Source of the DNA: Fodinibacter sp963833495
Lineage (GTDB): Bacteria; Actinomycetota; Actinomycetes; Actinomycetales; Dermatophilaceae
Assembly: GCA_963833495.1 (NCBI GenBank)
Contig: CAWHYJ010000021.1
Span: 184,248-248,247 of the forward strand
Direction of reading: 5' to 3'
Length of the DNA stretch: 64,000 nt
A program made the translations under genes and the position numbers. A model generated the notes under the pieces. The model saw only the letters and a list, made by a program, of their open reading frames with translations. It did not search any database and had not been told where the DNA came from. Positions 8,184 through 17,240 of the stretch are shown piece by piece. The stretch's first letter is position 1. Each line of letters begins with the position of its first letter.

Positions 8184-9371
8184 GTGACCACACGCTCCGT
8201 CGCCCTGCTCGGCTCCACCGGCTCGATCGGCACCCAGGCCCTGGAGGTGGTGGCGGCGCACCCCGGCCGCTTCACCATCGCGGCCCTGTCGGCCGGCGGC
8301 AACCTCGGCCTGCTCGCCCGTCAGGCGGTGCAGTTCGACGTTCCCCTGGTGGCGGCGGCGCGTGGTGACGCCGACGAGGTGCGTGCGGCGCTCGCGGCTG
8401 CCGCAGCGGATGCCGGCCGGCCGGCATCCGCGACCGAGGTGGTCGTCGGGCCGGATGCCGCGACGGTCGCCGCCGCGTGCGGCGCCGACGTCGTGCTCAA
8501 CGGCGTGACCGGCTCGATCGGGCTGCGCCCCACCCTGGCGGCGCTGGCTGCGGGTTCGGTGCTGGCGCTGGCGAACAAGGAGTCGCTGATCATCGGCGGG
8601 CCGCTGGTGAAGGCCGCCGCCGGCCCCGACCAGGTCGTGCCGGTCGACTCCGAGCACAGCGCCATCGCCCAGAGCCTGCGCGGCGGGCGGGCCCAGGAGG
8701 TCCGCCGGCTCGTCGTGACCGCGAGCGGCGGGCCGTTCCGCGGGCGCTCCCGTGCCGAGCTGGCCGATGTGACGCCCGAGCAGGCCCTGGCGCACCCCAA
8801 CTTCGCGATGGGCCGGGTGATCACGACGAACTCCGCGACGCTCGTCAACAAGGGGCTCGAGGTCATCGAGGCGCACCTGCTCTTCGACATCCCCTTCGAC
8901 CGGATCGACGTCGTCGTGCACCCGCAGCAGCAGATCCACTCGATGGTCGAGTTCCACGACGGCTCGACCATCGCGCAGCTCGGGCCTCCGCGGATGCTCG
9001 TGCCCATCGCGCTGGGGCTGTCCTGGCCCGAGCGGCTCGAGGACGTCGACGTGCCGTGCGACTGGACCCGGGCCCAGAGCTGGGAGTTCCACCCGCTCGA
9101 CGACGACGCCTTCCCGGCCGTGTGGCTGGCCCGGCAGGTGGGCGAGGCCGGCGGCACCTACCCGGCGGTCTACAACGCGGCCAACGAGGTGTGCGTCGAC
9201 GCGTTCCACGACGGCACGATTCGCTTCACCGACATCGTCGACACCATCGAGCGGGTCGTCGACGCCCACGCCGGGCCGGAGGGCGACGCGCACAGCCTCG
9301 AGGGGGTGCTCGCTGCGGACGCCTGGGCACGCGACGAGGCCGCCCGGGTGCTCGGCGTCACCCAGGGGTGA
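8184..9371 (+). CDS. dxr: 1-deoxy-D-xylulose 5-phosphate reductoisomerase
   Basis: Second enzyme of the MEP isoprenoid pathway: converts DXP to 2-C-methyl-D-erythritol 4-phosphate using NADPH and a divalent metal. 395 aa. The NADPH loop GSTGSIGTQAL lies at the N terminus; catalytic-domain blocks are PVDSEHSAI, SGGPFRG and MVEFHDGSTIAQLGPPRM. The GTG at 8184 is chosen because it puts VALLGSTGSIG at the usual distance from the start. An Ala-rich stretch near residues 70-90 contains a perfect 26-bp palindrome at DNA level. A second pathway gene, ispG, lies 1.9 kb downstream beyond the rip1 protease, the usual actinobacterial order. Confidence 0.97.
   Translation: MTTRSVALLGSTGSIGTQALEVVAAHPGRFTIAALSAGGNLGLLARQAVQFDVPLVAAARGDADEVRAALAAAAADAGRPASATEVVVGPDAATVAAACGADVVLNGVTGSIGLRPTLAALAAGSVLALANKESLIIGGPLVKAAAGPDQVVPVDSEHSAIAQSLRGGRAQEVRRLVVTASGGPFRGRSRAELADVTPEQALAHPNFAMGRVITTNSATLVNKGLEVIEAHLLFDIPFDRIDVVVHPQQQIHSMVEFHDGSTIAQLGPPRMLVPIALGLSWPERLEDVDVPCDWTRAQSWEFHPLDDDAFPAVWLARQVGEAGGTYPAVYNAANEVCVDAFHDGTIRFTDIVDTIERVVDAHAGPEGDAHSLEGVLAADAWARDEAARVLGVTQG
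8406..8431. repeat. Perfect 26-bp palindrome inside dxr
   Basis: Two head-to-head copies of the recurrent heptamer GGATGCC are joined by GGCCGGCC; the whole 26 bp is self-complementary. It encodes part of a variable Ala-rich loop of Dxr. Confidence 0.85.
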
Positions 9372-9422
9372 TGCACGGGGCGCGGCCCATCGCGCACCAC
9401 GCACCACCGGAGGCCTCCAGCG

Positions 9423-9784
9423 CTACCTGAGGCGGTTCCAGCCGAGGCGGCCGGACCAGGTCGGCCACACGAGCGCGCCGGCCAGGAGTCCGCCCGCGAG
9501 GAGAGCCCACACCGAGAAGAAGTCCGGCCCCATCCGCACATCGGCCACGTTCCCGGCCGGGTCATCGCGGTCGTAGAGCAGATCGGCGTCGTCACCCGCC
9601 CGCGGCGAAGGATCCCAGAGGTAGTTGCCCACGTCAGCCGTGACCTCGCTCCCGCGGTCGGTCCTGAACCGTACGACCACGTACGACCACGTACGAGTCG
9701 CGGCGGCTGTCCTCGGCGGCGATAACCCGGCCCCCGGTCGTCGATCGTGACGATGCACTCCGGGGCCGTCGTGCCGACGGCAGG
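9423..9784 (-). pseudogene. Broken DUF3592-like membrane protein gene
   Basis: Read on the minus strand, the 3' part gives VVVRFRTDRGSEVTADVG, then a Trp/Pro/Arg loop, then a membrane helix (FFSVWALLAGGLLAGALVW), the layout of DUF3592 proteins. The frame breaks upstream at a tandem duplication of a 10-mer (9671-9690). Removing one copy restores AAEDSRRDSYVVVRF. A further break lies at a run of five G; with four, VTIDDRG joins RVIAAED. No start codon or N-terminal helix is visible, so the gene is also 5' truncated. It faces dxr from the opposite strand. Confidence 0.65.
9671..9690. repeat. Tandem duplication of a 10-mer
   Basis: GTACGACCAC occurs twice head to tail, followed by GTACGA. Ten bases are not a multiple of three, so the duplication shifts the reading frame of the DUF3592-like gene on the minus strand. 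Confidence 0.85.
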
Positions 9785-9871
9785 CTCACGCCTCCACGGT
9801 AGACACTGGGTGGGCAGCCGGTCCGCGGGTCGGCTCAAGCCTGGCCGAAGGGTGCCGTCAGCGGGGCGACG

Positions 9872-9877
9872 TACCCT
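9872..9877 (+). promoter_or_regulatory. -10 hexamer TACCCT for rip1
   Basis: It matches the actinobacterial TANNNT consensus and ends 7 nt before the ATG at 9885, predicting a leaderless mRNA. Confidence 0.5.
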
Positions 9878-9884
9878 ATACCGC

Positions 9885-11249
9885 ATGTCCACCCTCGCCT
9901 TCCTCCTCGGTGTCCTGTTCATGGCCACCGGCGTCGCCGCTTCGATCGCGCTGCACGAGGTCGGCCACCTCGTGCCCGCCAAGCGGTTCGGCGTGCGGGT
10001 GACCCAGTACATGGTCGGTTTCGGGCCCACGGTGTGGTCGCGCAAGCGAGGCGAGACCGAGTACGGCGTCAAGGCGGTGCCGCTGGGCGGCTACATCCGG
10101 ATGATCGGCATGTTCCCCCCGCGCCCCGGCGACGATCCCGGCACGGTGCGGGCGTCGAGCACCGGGCGGTTCAGCCAGCTGGTCGACGAGGCCCGCGCCG
10201 CGAGCCTCGAAGAGGTGCGCCCCGGCGACGAGCAGCGCGTCTTCTACCGCCTGCCGGTGCACCAGAAGGTCATCGTCATGCTCGGTGGCCCCACCATGAA
10301 CCTCCTCATCGGCGTCGTCCTGCTCACCCTCCTGGTCACCGTCCACGGCGTGGCCACCGCGCAGCCGGGCGCCGTGGTGGCCACGGTGTCGCAGTGCGTG
10401 GTGCCGGTGACCAAGGCCGGCGACGACACGACCTGCACCGACCAGCCCAAGACCCCGGCGCTGGCCGCCGGCATCCTGCCCGGCGACCGCTTCGTGTCCA
10501 TCGCCGGCCAGCCGGTCGACGACACCACCGACGTCGGCACGCTCATCCGCCCCCGCGTCGGCGAGCCGTTGCCCATCGTGCTCGAGCGCGACGGCCAGCA
10601 GATCACCGTCACCGCCACCCCGATCCGCAACGTGGTGCCGGTGCTCGACGCCGACGGGCTGCCGGTGACCAACGCCGACGGCACGACCCAGACCACCGAG
10701 GCCGGCTTCCTCGGCGTGCGCTCCTCCGCACCGGTGGCCTACGAGCCGCAGCCGGTCAGCGCGGTACCCGGCATGCTGTGGGGCTACGTCAGCGGCACCG
10801 CGCAGGCGCTGGTGCACGTGCCCGAGCGGATGGGCGGGGTGTGGCAGGCGGCGTTCGGCGGGGCCGAGCGCGAGGCCGACAGCCCGATGTCCGTCGTGGG
10901 CGTCGGGCGGGTCGCCGGCGAGGTCAGCGAGGGCAAGTACGACTCGCTCGTCGGCAAGTCCGTCGGCGACAAGCTGTGGATGCTCGTGGGGCTGATCGCC
11001 GCGCTGAACTTCATGCTCTTCCTGTTCAACCTCATCCCGCTGCTGCCGCTCGACGGCGGCCACGTGGCCGGAGCCCTGTGGGAGGGCCTCAAGCGTGGGA
11101 CCGCCAAGCTGCTCGGGCGCCCTGACCCCGGCTACGTCGACGTGGCCAAGGCCCTGCCCATCGCCTACACCGTGTCCACGGTGCTGCTCGGGGCCTCCTT
11201 GCTGCTGATCTACGCCGACCTCGTCAAACCGGTCAACCTCGGGGGCTGA
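9885..11249 (+). CDS. rip1: Site-2 intramembrane metalloprotease (Rip1/RseP family, M50)
   Basis: 454-aa membrane zinc protease that cuts transmembrane proteins such as anti-sigma factors. The zinc motif HEVGH is at residues 24-28 in the first helix. A PDZ domain follows around residues 190-270 (LPGDRFVSIAGQPVDD). The second metal-ligand helix holds PLLPLDGGH with D390. Terminal helices end at about residue 450. Position between dxr and ispG is the standard actinobacterial one. A sigma factor with a membrane partner at 13014-14173 is a nearby potential client, but nothing in the sequence proves this. Confidence 0.95.
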   Translation: MSTLAFLLGVLFMATGVAASIALHEVGHLVPAKRFGVRVTQYMVGFGPTVWSRKRGETEYGVKAVPLGGYIRMIGMFPPRPGDDPGTVRASSTGRFSQLVDEARAASLEEVRPGDEQRVFYRLPVHQKVIVMLGGPTMNLLIGVVLLTLLVTVHGVATAQPGAVVATVSQCVVPVTKAGDDTTCTDQPKTPALAAGILPGDRFVSIAGQPVDDTTDVGTLIRPRVGEPLPIVLERDGQQITVTATPIRNVVPVLDADGLPVTNADGTTQTTEAGFLGVRSSAPVAYEPQPVSAVPGMLWGYVSGTAQALVHVPERMGGVWQAAFGGAEREADSPMSVVGVGRVAGEVSEGKYDSLVGKSVGDKLWMLVGLIAALNFMLFLFNLIPLLPLDGGHVAGALWEGLKRGTAKLLGRPDPGYVDVAKALPIAYTVSTVLLGASLLLIYADLVKPVNLGG

Positions 11250-11258
11250 GGCGGGCCG

Positions 11259-11264
11259 TAGGCT
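11259..11264 (+). promoter_or_regulatory. -10 hexamer TAGGCT for ispG
   Basis: It lies in the 22-bp gap between rip1 and ispG and ends 7 nt before the ispG ATG. This points to an independent leaderless transcript for ispG. Confidence 0.5.
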
Positions 11265-11271
11265 GGTCCCC

Positions 11272-12432
<1,161 letters not shown>

Positions 12433-12434
12433 CC

Positions 12435-13063
12435 CCGAGCGCGCCGCCCACCACCACCTCCACACCAGCCACTACGTCGGATGTCGTCCGCTCGCCTCTC
12501 GCCGCGCTGATCGGGCCGCACCACGAGGTGCACCGCGCCTCCGTCGACGGCTTCCACCGGGTGCGTGCGGAACGCTACGCGCGCGGCCGCACCGCCGAGG
12601 GGTACTACCGCGACAGCTACGACCACGGCGCGATCCGGCAGCGGCTCGTCGAGCCGTTCCGGGCTGGGAGCCGTGGGTTCGAGCGGTGCACGACGTCGAG
12701 GCGGAGGCGCCCCTCGACGTCGCGCCCGAACCGGCCGCCGGCCCGGACGCCCTGCTCCTGCTCGACGGGATCCTCCTGCACCGCCACGAGCTTGCAGACC
12801 TGTGGGACGCGAGCGTCTGGGTCGACGTGCCCTTCGAGGTCTCGGTGCCGCGTGGCAACGCCCGCTTCGGTGCGGTGGGCTCGGATGCCGTGGACCCGGC
12901 ATCCGCGGTCAATGCCCGCTACGTCGGCGGCCAGGGGCTGTACCTCGCCGGGGTCGACCCGGCCAAGGGCGCCAGCTGGGTGCGCGACAACGCCAACCTG
13001 GCGGCGCCCCTGATCACGGGTAGCGCACCGGGTCGCGCTGGTCCGCCGACAGCTTCCGGTTGA
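12435..13063 (+). pseudogene. Uridine kinase-like pseudogene lacking its P-loop
   Basis: The reading starts as SDVVRSPLAALIG and jumps to HHEVHRASVDGFHR with no GxxGxGKT nucleotide loop in between, so about 25-35 residues are missing. After ERYARGRTAEGYYRDSYDH the frame breaks near 12670. Adding one C there would join FRAGS to PWVRAVHDVEAEAP. The remainder (LLLDGILLHRHELADLWD, then VRDNANL) follows the nucleoside-kinase family well. There is no credible start codon, and the frame runs 50 bp into the convergent membrane-protein gene. Loss of the ATP site means no kinase activity even if the frameshift were an error. Confidence 0.7.
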
Positions 13064-13643
13064 GCGAGAAGAGCCTCCCGAGCACCGGCATCAGCACGAT
13101 GTTGGCGCCGTGCAGGATGCCGATGACGAGCAGGATGCCGCCGATGCGCAGTGCCGCCGCACCGAGCTGCTCACCGCTGACGACACCGGAGAACTGGTTG
13201 TTCCACTCCTTGTCGGGCGTGAAGTGCGCGGTCATCAGGATGTACGCGGCAAAGATCAGGTAGTAGACGATGTCCGTCAGCACGATGTAGCTCTTGCCAG
13301 TGAGCGGGTTGTCGTGGAAGACGTCGGCGGCATAGGCCCGCCCGAACCGCTTGATGAACGGCCCGAGCCAGACGGCGATGGCGACGAGCACGAGGGTCGT
13401 GGCGACTTCGAGGATCCACCAGGGCATTTCGACGGCTCCGTTCGGGGTGCGTGGGGTGAGGGTGAGCACTGCAGTCGTGACGAGGGCGAGGACGCCGGCG
13501 ATGGCCGCCGTGACGCGCCAGAGGGTGCGTCGGCGCCGGCGGTCCGCGTCGATGCTGTCGAGCACGCGCTCGAACAGGTCGGGGGAGGGCGTGGTGCGTG
13601 ACGAGCCGAGCGCCCTGCTGATCCGGTCCTCGAGGTGGGTCAT
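13014..13643 (-). CDS. Four-helix membrane protein, possible anti-sigma factor
   Basis: 209 aa. A soluble N terminus (HLEDRISRALGSS, about 38 residues) precedes four predicted helices: LWRVTAAIAGVLALVTTAVL, ILEVATTLVLVAIAVWLG, IVYYLIFAAYILM and IGGILLVIGILHGANIVLM. It overlaps the 3' end of an ECF-like sigma factor gene by 4 bp (ATGA), the usual arrangement for a sigma factor with its membrane-bound regulator. The N-terminal segment could bind sigma, but no zinc-binding HxxxCxxC motif is present. The function is therefore inferred from context only. The 3' end is convergent with the broken uridine kinase. Confidence 0.65.
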   Translation of the reverse strand: MTHLEDRISRALGSSRTTPSPDLFERVLDSIDADRRRRRTLWRVTAAIAGVLALVTTAVLTLTPRTPNGAVEMPWWILEVATTLVLVAIAVWLGPFIKRFGRAYAADVFHDNPLTGKSYIVLTDIVYYLIFAAYILMTAHFTPDKEWNNQFSGVVSGEQLGAAALRIGGILLVIGILHGANIVLMPVLGRLFSLNRKLSADQRDPVRYP

Positions 13644-14173
13644 CGGTCGGCCTCCAGTCGTGCGCCGAGGGCGTCGAGCCCACGCTGCAGGTGGGTCTTG
13701 ACGGTGTTGGCCGACAGGCCGAGCGTGGCCGCGATCTGCGCGACCGGCATGTCGTAGTAGTAGCGCAGCGTCACGCAGTCGCGCTGGCGCCGCGGGAGGG
13801 CGCGCAGTGCGGCCACCACCGCCGCACGCTCGGCACGTTCCTCGGCCGTCTCCGCCGCCGACGGGGCGTCGGGCTGGGCGGGTGGCCGGTGCCGCCACGA
13901 CACGAAGCCGCGGCGGTTGTGGTCCCTCGCCAGGTTGATGACGATCGAGCGGAGGTAGGCGGCCGCCCGGGCGCCGTCCCGGAGCCGGCCGTGGTGCCGG
14001 GCGAACCGGATGAAGGCTTCCTGCACAAGGTCCTCGGCCGCGGTCTTGTCGTCGACGTAGAACCGCGCGAGCCGGGTGAGCGACGCCGCCTCAGCATCGA
14101 ACAGTGCCGCGACGTCCACGGGCTCCGGACCCGTGACGTCGACGGTACCCACCCCTTGCGCCACAACCTCCAT
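13640..14173 (-). CDS. RNA polymerase sigma factor, ECF-like sigma-70 family
   Basis: 177 aa with only regions 2 and 4, the ECF layout. Region 2 includes RLARFYVDDKTAAEDLVQEAFIRFARH; the linker is acidic and Ala-rich; region 4 ends with LPRRQRDCVTLRYYYDMPVAQIAATLGLSANTVKTHLQRG written here as shorter blocks: LPRRQRDC, MPVAQIAATLG and SANTVKTHLQRG. The last block is a helix-turn-helix that reads -35 elements. It is co-transcribed with the overlapping four-helix membrane protein. It is divergent from a SOD-like gene, which could be a target of this sigma factor. Confidence 0.85.
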   Translation of the reverse strand: MEVVAQGVGTVDVTGPEPVDVAALFDAEAASLTRLARFYVDDKTAAEDLVQEAFIRFARHHGRLRDGARAAAYLRSIVINLARDHNRRGFVSWRHRPPAQPDAPSAAETAEERAERAAVVAALRALPRRQRDCVTLRYYYDMPVAQIAATLGLSANTVKTHLQRGLDALGARLEADR

Positions 14174-14338
14174 CACCGGGACTGACGTGCGAGGACGCCG
14201 TCCGGGTGACACGCGGACCTGACGGAATCTCACCGGAACCTCGGCGACTCCTGCGCCGGGCCCCGGGTCACCCGGGCGCACCCGGGCCAGCGTCCGTCCA
14301 GTGTCCGCGAATCCGCGGACCAGACCGAAAGGAACGCC

Positions 14339-14915
14339 ATGAACCCCACCTCCCGACGCGCCCTCGCGATGCCGGCCATTGTCGCAATCGCGGGGTTCAC
14401 CGCGACAGGCCCGAGCGCCGATGCCGACGAGTCGTCCGCCGGTCACCACCGGCACGACGGCCCCCACGGCCTGGTGGTCCGCAACACCGGGCCGCTGGTC
14501 GACCTCCAGCCCGCCGCGGCCGGTCCGTTCGACGGGGCGTCCGCAGCCGTGCGGATCAGCCTCCTTCCGCACGGGGGCTCGCGCACGCTGCTGCGGGTGC
14601 GGGGCATCGACGGCGCCGAGGGGCAGACCTTCGGGGCGCACCTGCACGCGGGCCCGTGCGTCGACGGCCAGCCGGCCGCTGCGTTGGGGCACTACAACAC
14701 CGATGTGCTCGCGCGGCGTCGTGCCACCCGAGATCAGTGACCGCACCGAGATCTGGCTGGACTTCACCGTCGACGACGAGGGCGGCCGCGCGACGGCATC
14801 CGTGCCCTTCGTGCCGCAGCCGGGGGCGCGCTCGGTCGTCATCCACGCGGCGGCGACCGACCACCACACGGGGACCGCCGGCGCGCGGCTCGCCTGTCTT
14901 CCGGTGGTGTGGTGA
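14339..14915 (+). pseudogene. Cu/Zn superoxide dismutase-like exported protein, frameshifted
   Basis: The first frame has an N-terminal export segment (ALAMPAIVAIAGFTATG), a His-rich start to the mature part, and the SOD-type metal loop FGAHLHAGPCVDG followed by GHYNTDV. It then runs off frame at about 14714. Dropping one C from GCGCGG gives VLAGVVPPEISDRTEIWLDFT, which continues to IHAAATDHHTGTAGARLAC and a stop. Joined length is about 191 aa. One single-base event in a GC repeat may be a sequencing error, so the gene may be intact in the organism. It lies across the intergenic region from the sigma factor. Confidence 0.65.
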
Positions 14916-15439
14916 TGGCGCGGGGCCTGGCCCGTGGGGCGCTCGGCGGCGCACTGTGGGGCGTGCTCGCCCGGCTGTTCATGCGGCTGCTCTCGGACGA
15001 CCCCCAGTTCAGCTGGGAGGGCACCTTGGGCATCCTCGGCATCGCGACCGTGGCCGGCGCCCTGGTGGGTCTGGTTCGCGGCGCACGGGTGACCGGCCGG
15101 TCGCCGTGGTGGCGGCTGGCCGCCCTGCCCGGGCTGCTGCTCTTCGTGGGACCGGGCAGCCTGCTCCTTCCCGCAAGCGTGGGAATGGCGATGGTGCTGC
15201 GCGGGCGGCCGGTGGTGCGGGCCCTCGGGGTGGTGCTCGCGGTGGTGCCGTTGACGGTCCTTGCCGGGAACGAGCCCCCGTTGCCACCGACCCAGGTGGC
15301 GGGCCTGGTGCTCATGGTGGCCTCGTGCGCCCCGCTCGGGTGGGGGCTCGGTGAGGTCGTCCGTCGGTGGCGCCCGCGGCAGGTGCCGAGCGCGCCGACC
15401 GATGCCGGCACGCTGGCTCCCGAGGCCGCGCTGGCCTGA
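14915..15439 (+). CDS. Small hydrophobic membrane protein, unknown function
   Basis: 174 aa with four to five hydrophobic segments, for example LGILGIATVAGALVGLV, LAALPGLLLFVGPGSLLL and ALGVVLAVVPLTVLAG. The ATG overlaps the stop of the SOD-like gene (TGATG), so the two are co-translated, which suggests a linked role. A Gly-rich N terminus (GLARGALGGALWG) and a Pro/Ala tail flank the helices. No family was recognised. Confidence 0.6.
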   Translation: MARGLARGALGGALWGVLARLFMRLLSDDPQFSWEGTLGILGIATVAGALVGLVRGARVTGRSPWWRLAALPGLLLFVGPGSLLLPASVGMAMVLRGRPVVRALGVVLAVVPLTVLAGNEPPLPPTQVAGLVLMVASCAPLGWGLGEVVRRWRPRQVPSAPTDAGTLAPEAALA

Positions 15440-15501
15440 CCTCGGTGCTGCCACTGGTGTCGAGGGATGGGGAACGGGCGCGCGCGTGGTGCACGGCGCC
15501 C

Positions 15502-15507
15502 TAGGCT
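15502..15507 (+). promoter_or_regulatory. -10 hexamer TAGGCT for the DUF4081-GNAT gene
   Basis: It ends exactly 6 nt before the GTG at 15514, so the first transcribed base would be the start codon. Confidence 0.55.
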
Positions 15508-15513
15508 GGTGAC

Positions 15514-16359
15514 GTGCTGCGCACACGCTCACCGGTTCGTCCACTGTCGCTCGCCGACCGCGACGACGCCCTCGACGTGTGCGCCCGCGACCTGCCCCGG
15601 GGGGTGTTCGTGGCGGCGAGGGTGCTCGAGGGGGCTCGGACCGGGTCGCTGGCGGGGGTGCTGGGGCACCGGGTCGACGGTGAGCTGACCGCCCTGTGCT
15701 GGGCCAGTGCGAACGTCGTCCCGGTCGGCACCACGGAGGAGAGCCGGTCGGCCTTCGCCGACCGGGTGCGCCGCTGGCGGGGTCGGTGCGCCTCGGTGTT
15801 CGGCCCGCACGAGGAGGTCGAGGGCCTGTGGCAGCACCTCGAGCCGCACTGGGGGCCGGCGCGCGCCGTGCGCGACCGCCAACCGCTGCTGGTGACCGAC
15901 CGGCTCCCCTCCACCCTCGGGGTGACGCTCGACCCCCGCGTGCGGCCGGCCCGGGTCGACGAGGTCGACCTCGTGCTCCCGGCGGCCGAGCACATGTTCA
16001 CCGCCGAGATCGGCTACCCGCCCTACCGCGGTAGCGACCGTGGCTACCGGGCTTCCCTCGCGTCGCTCGCGGCGCGCGGGCACACCTACGTCGTCGTCGA
16101 GAACGGCCGGGTGGTGTTCAAGACCGACATCGGCAGCCTGGCCCTGGGCTGCGCCCAGCTGCAGGGCGTCTGGCTGGCGCCCGAGCTGCGCGGCCGCGGT
16201 CTGGCGGTGCCGATGCTGGCCAGCGTGGTGGAGCAGGTGATGGTGGGGCCCGCACCGCTGGTCACGCTCTACGTCAACGACTTCAACACCGCCGCGCGGG
16301 CCACCTACGCCAACATCGGGTTCCGCGAGGTGGGGGACTTCAGCACGGTCCTTCTCTGA
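15514..16359 (+). CDS. DUF4081 domain GNAT acetyltransferase
   Basis: 281 aa. The N-terminal ~125 residues match the DUF4081 part that precedes a GNAT fold in actinobacterial proteins usually encoded near ispG and proS. The C-terminal GNAT domain (from about residue 145) has the acetyl-CoA loop in GVWLAPELRGRGLAVPML and the typical ending YVNDFNTAARATYANIGFREVG, given here as YVNDFN, ARATYANIGF. Its substrate is unknown. It is likely transcribed from its own leaderless promoter. Confidence 0.82.
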   Translation: MLRTRSPVRPLSLADRDDALDVCARDLPRGVFVAARVLEGARTGSLAGVLGHRVDGELTALCWASANVVPVGTTEESRSAFADRVRRWRGRCASVFGPHEEVEGLWQHLEPHWGPARAVRDRQPLLVTDRLPSTLGVTLDPRVRPARVDEVDLVLPAAEHMFTAEIGYPPYRGSDRGYRASLASLAARGHTYVVVENGRVVFKTDIGSLALGCAQLQGVWLAPELRGRGLAVPMLASVVEQVMVGPAPLVTLYVNDFNTAARATYANIGFREVGDFSTVLL

Positions 16360-16445
16360 CGCATCTGCGTCGCCGGCCACCTCCCTCGGTGTCGACCGCG
16401 CAGGATGCCGCGCGTCCGGCAGCGCTGTACCCCGCTCACCGCGGC

Positions 16446-16451
16446 TAGGGT
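16446..16451 (+). promoter_or_regulatory. -10 hexamer TAGGGT for the dehydratase-VOC gene
   Basis: Transcription would start near 16458. That leaves a 34-nt leader with the strong ribosome site GGGGGAG at 16479-16485, so this gene, unlike its neighbours, has a conventional 5' leader. Confidence 0.45.
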
Positions 16452-16491
16452 CCTCCGACAAGGACAGTCGCCGGGGGCGGGGGAGACGACC

Positions 16492-17199
16492 ATGGACATG
16501 CTGACGGGCGAGGAGATCGCCGGGGCGCGGCTGACCGACTGGCGCAAGCTGGCCCAGGGGCTGCACGCCCGCTACCTGGTCGACGACTTCGGCAGCGGCG
16601 CACGGTTCGTCACCGCCGTGGGCGAGGCGGGGGACACCCGTGGACACCACCCGAGCGTGTCGATGGGCATCGGGTACGTCGACCTCAAGCTGTCCAGCGC
16701 CGATGCCGTGTACCGCGACGACGACGGCACCGAGTACGTCGTCGAGTGGGTGACCCAGCAGGACGTCGACCTGGCCCGGCGGATCACCGAGGTCGCCGCC
16801 GACCACGGGCTGCGCGCCGACCCCGCATCCGTCAGCGTCGTCGAGCTCGGCCTCGACACCGCCCGGTCCGCGGCCATCGCCCCGGTGTGGGCCGCCCTGC
16901 TGGCCGGGGACGCCGAGGCCCGGGGCCGCGGCACACCCGGCGACGAGGTCCGCGACGCCACCGGACGGGTGCCGAACCTGTGGTTCGGGGATGCCGTCGC
17001 GCACGAGTCCCAGCGCCAGCGGTTCCACGTCGAGGTCTACGTGGCGCCCGAGGTGGCCCCGCAGCGCATCGCCGCCGCCGTGGCCGCCGGGGGGACCGTC
17101 GTCGACGACAGCGACGCGCCGTCACTCACGGTGATCGCCGACCCGGACGGCAACACCGGAGTCCTGTGCGTCGCCGCGTCCCCGGTGCCGCAGGACTGA
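16492..17199 (+). CDS. 4a-hydroxytetrahydrobiopterin dehydratase-like / VOC fusion protein
   Basis: 235 aa with two folds. Residues 1-100 resemble pterin-4a-carbinolamine dehydratase (PCD/DCoH): LTDWRKLAQGLHARY, FVTAVGEAG, then HHPSVSMGIGYVDLKL and a final helix DVDLARRITEVAADHGL. Residues 115-235 look like a vicinal-oxygen-chelate (glyoxalase-like) domain, with HVEVYVAPEVAPQRI and a closing VIADPDGNTGVLC. Such fusions are known in actinobacteria, but their substrate is not. ATG 16492 is chosen by the GGGGGAG site 6 bp upstream. Confidence 0.75.
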   Translation: MDMLTGEEIAGARLTDWRKLAQGLHARYLVDDFGSGARFVTAVGEAGDTRGHHPSVSMGIGYVDLKLSSADAVYRDDDGTEYVVEWVTQQDVDLARRITEVAADHGLRADPASVSVVELGLDTARSAAIAPVWAALLAGDAEARGRGTPGDEVRDATGRVPNLWFGDAVAHESQRQRFHVEVYVAPEVAPQRIAAAVAAGGTVVDDSDAPSLTVIADPDGNTGVLCVAASPVPQD

Positions 17200-17240
17200 A
17201 CCGCTCGCGGGGCGGCCGGCCGTGGATGGTTGGATGGGGC

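Noticed and set aside
14235..14240. GGAACC as a definite ECF promoter
   Set aside because: No matching CGTC/CGTT -10 at 16-17 bp could be found, so it is mentioned only as a hint.
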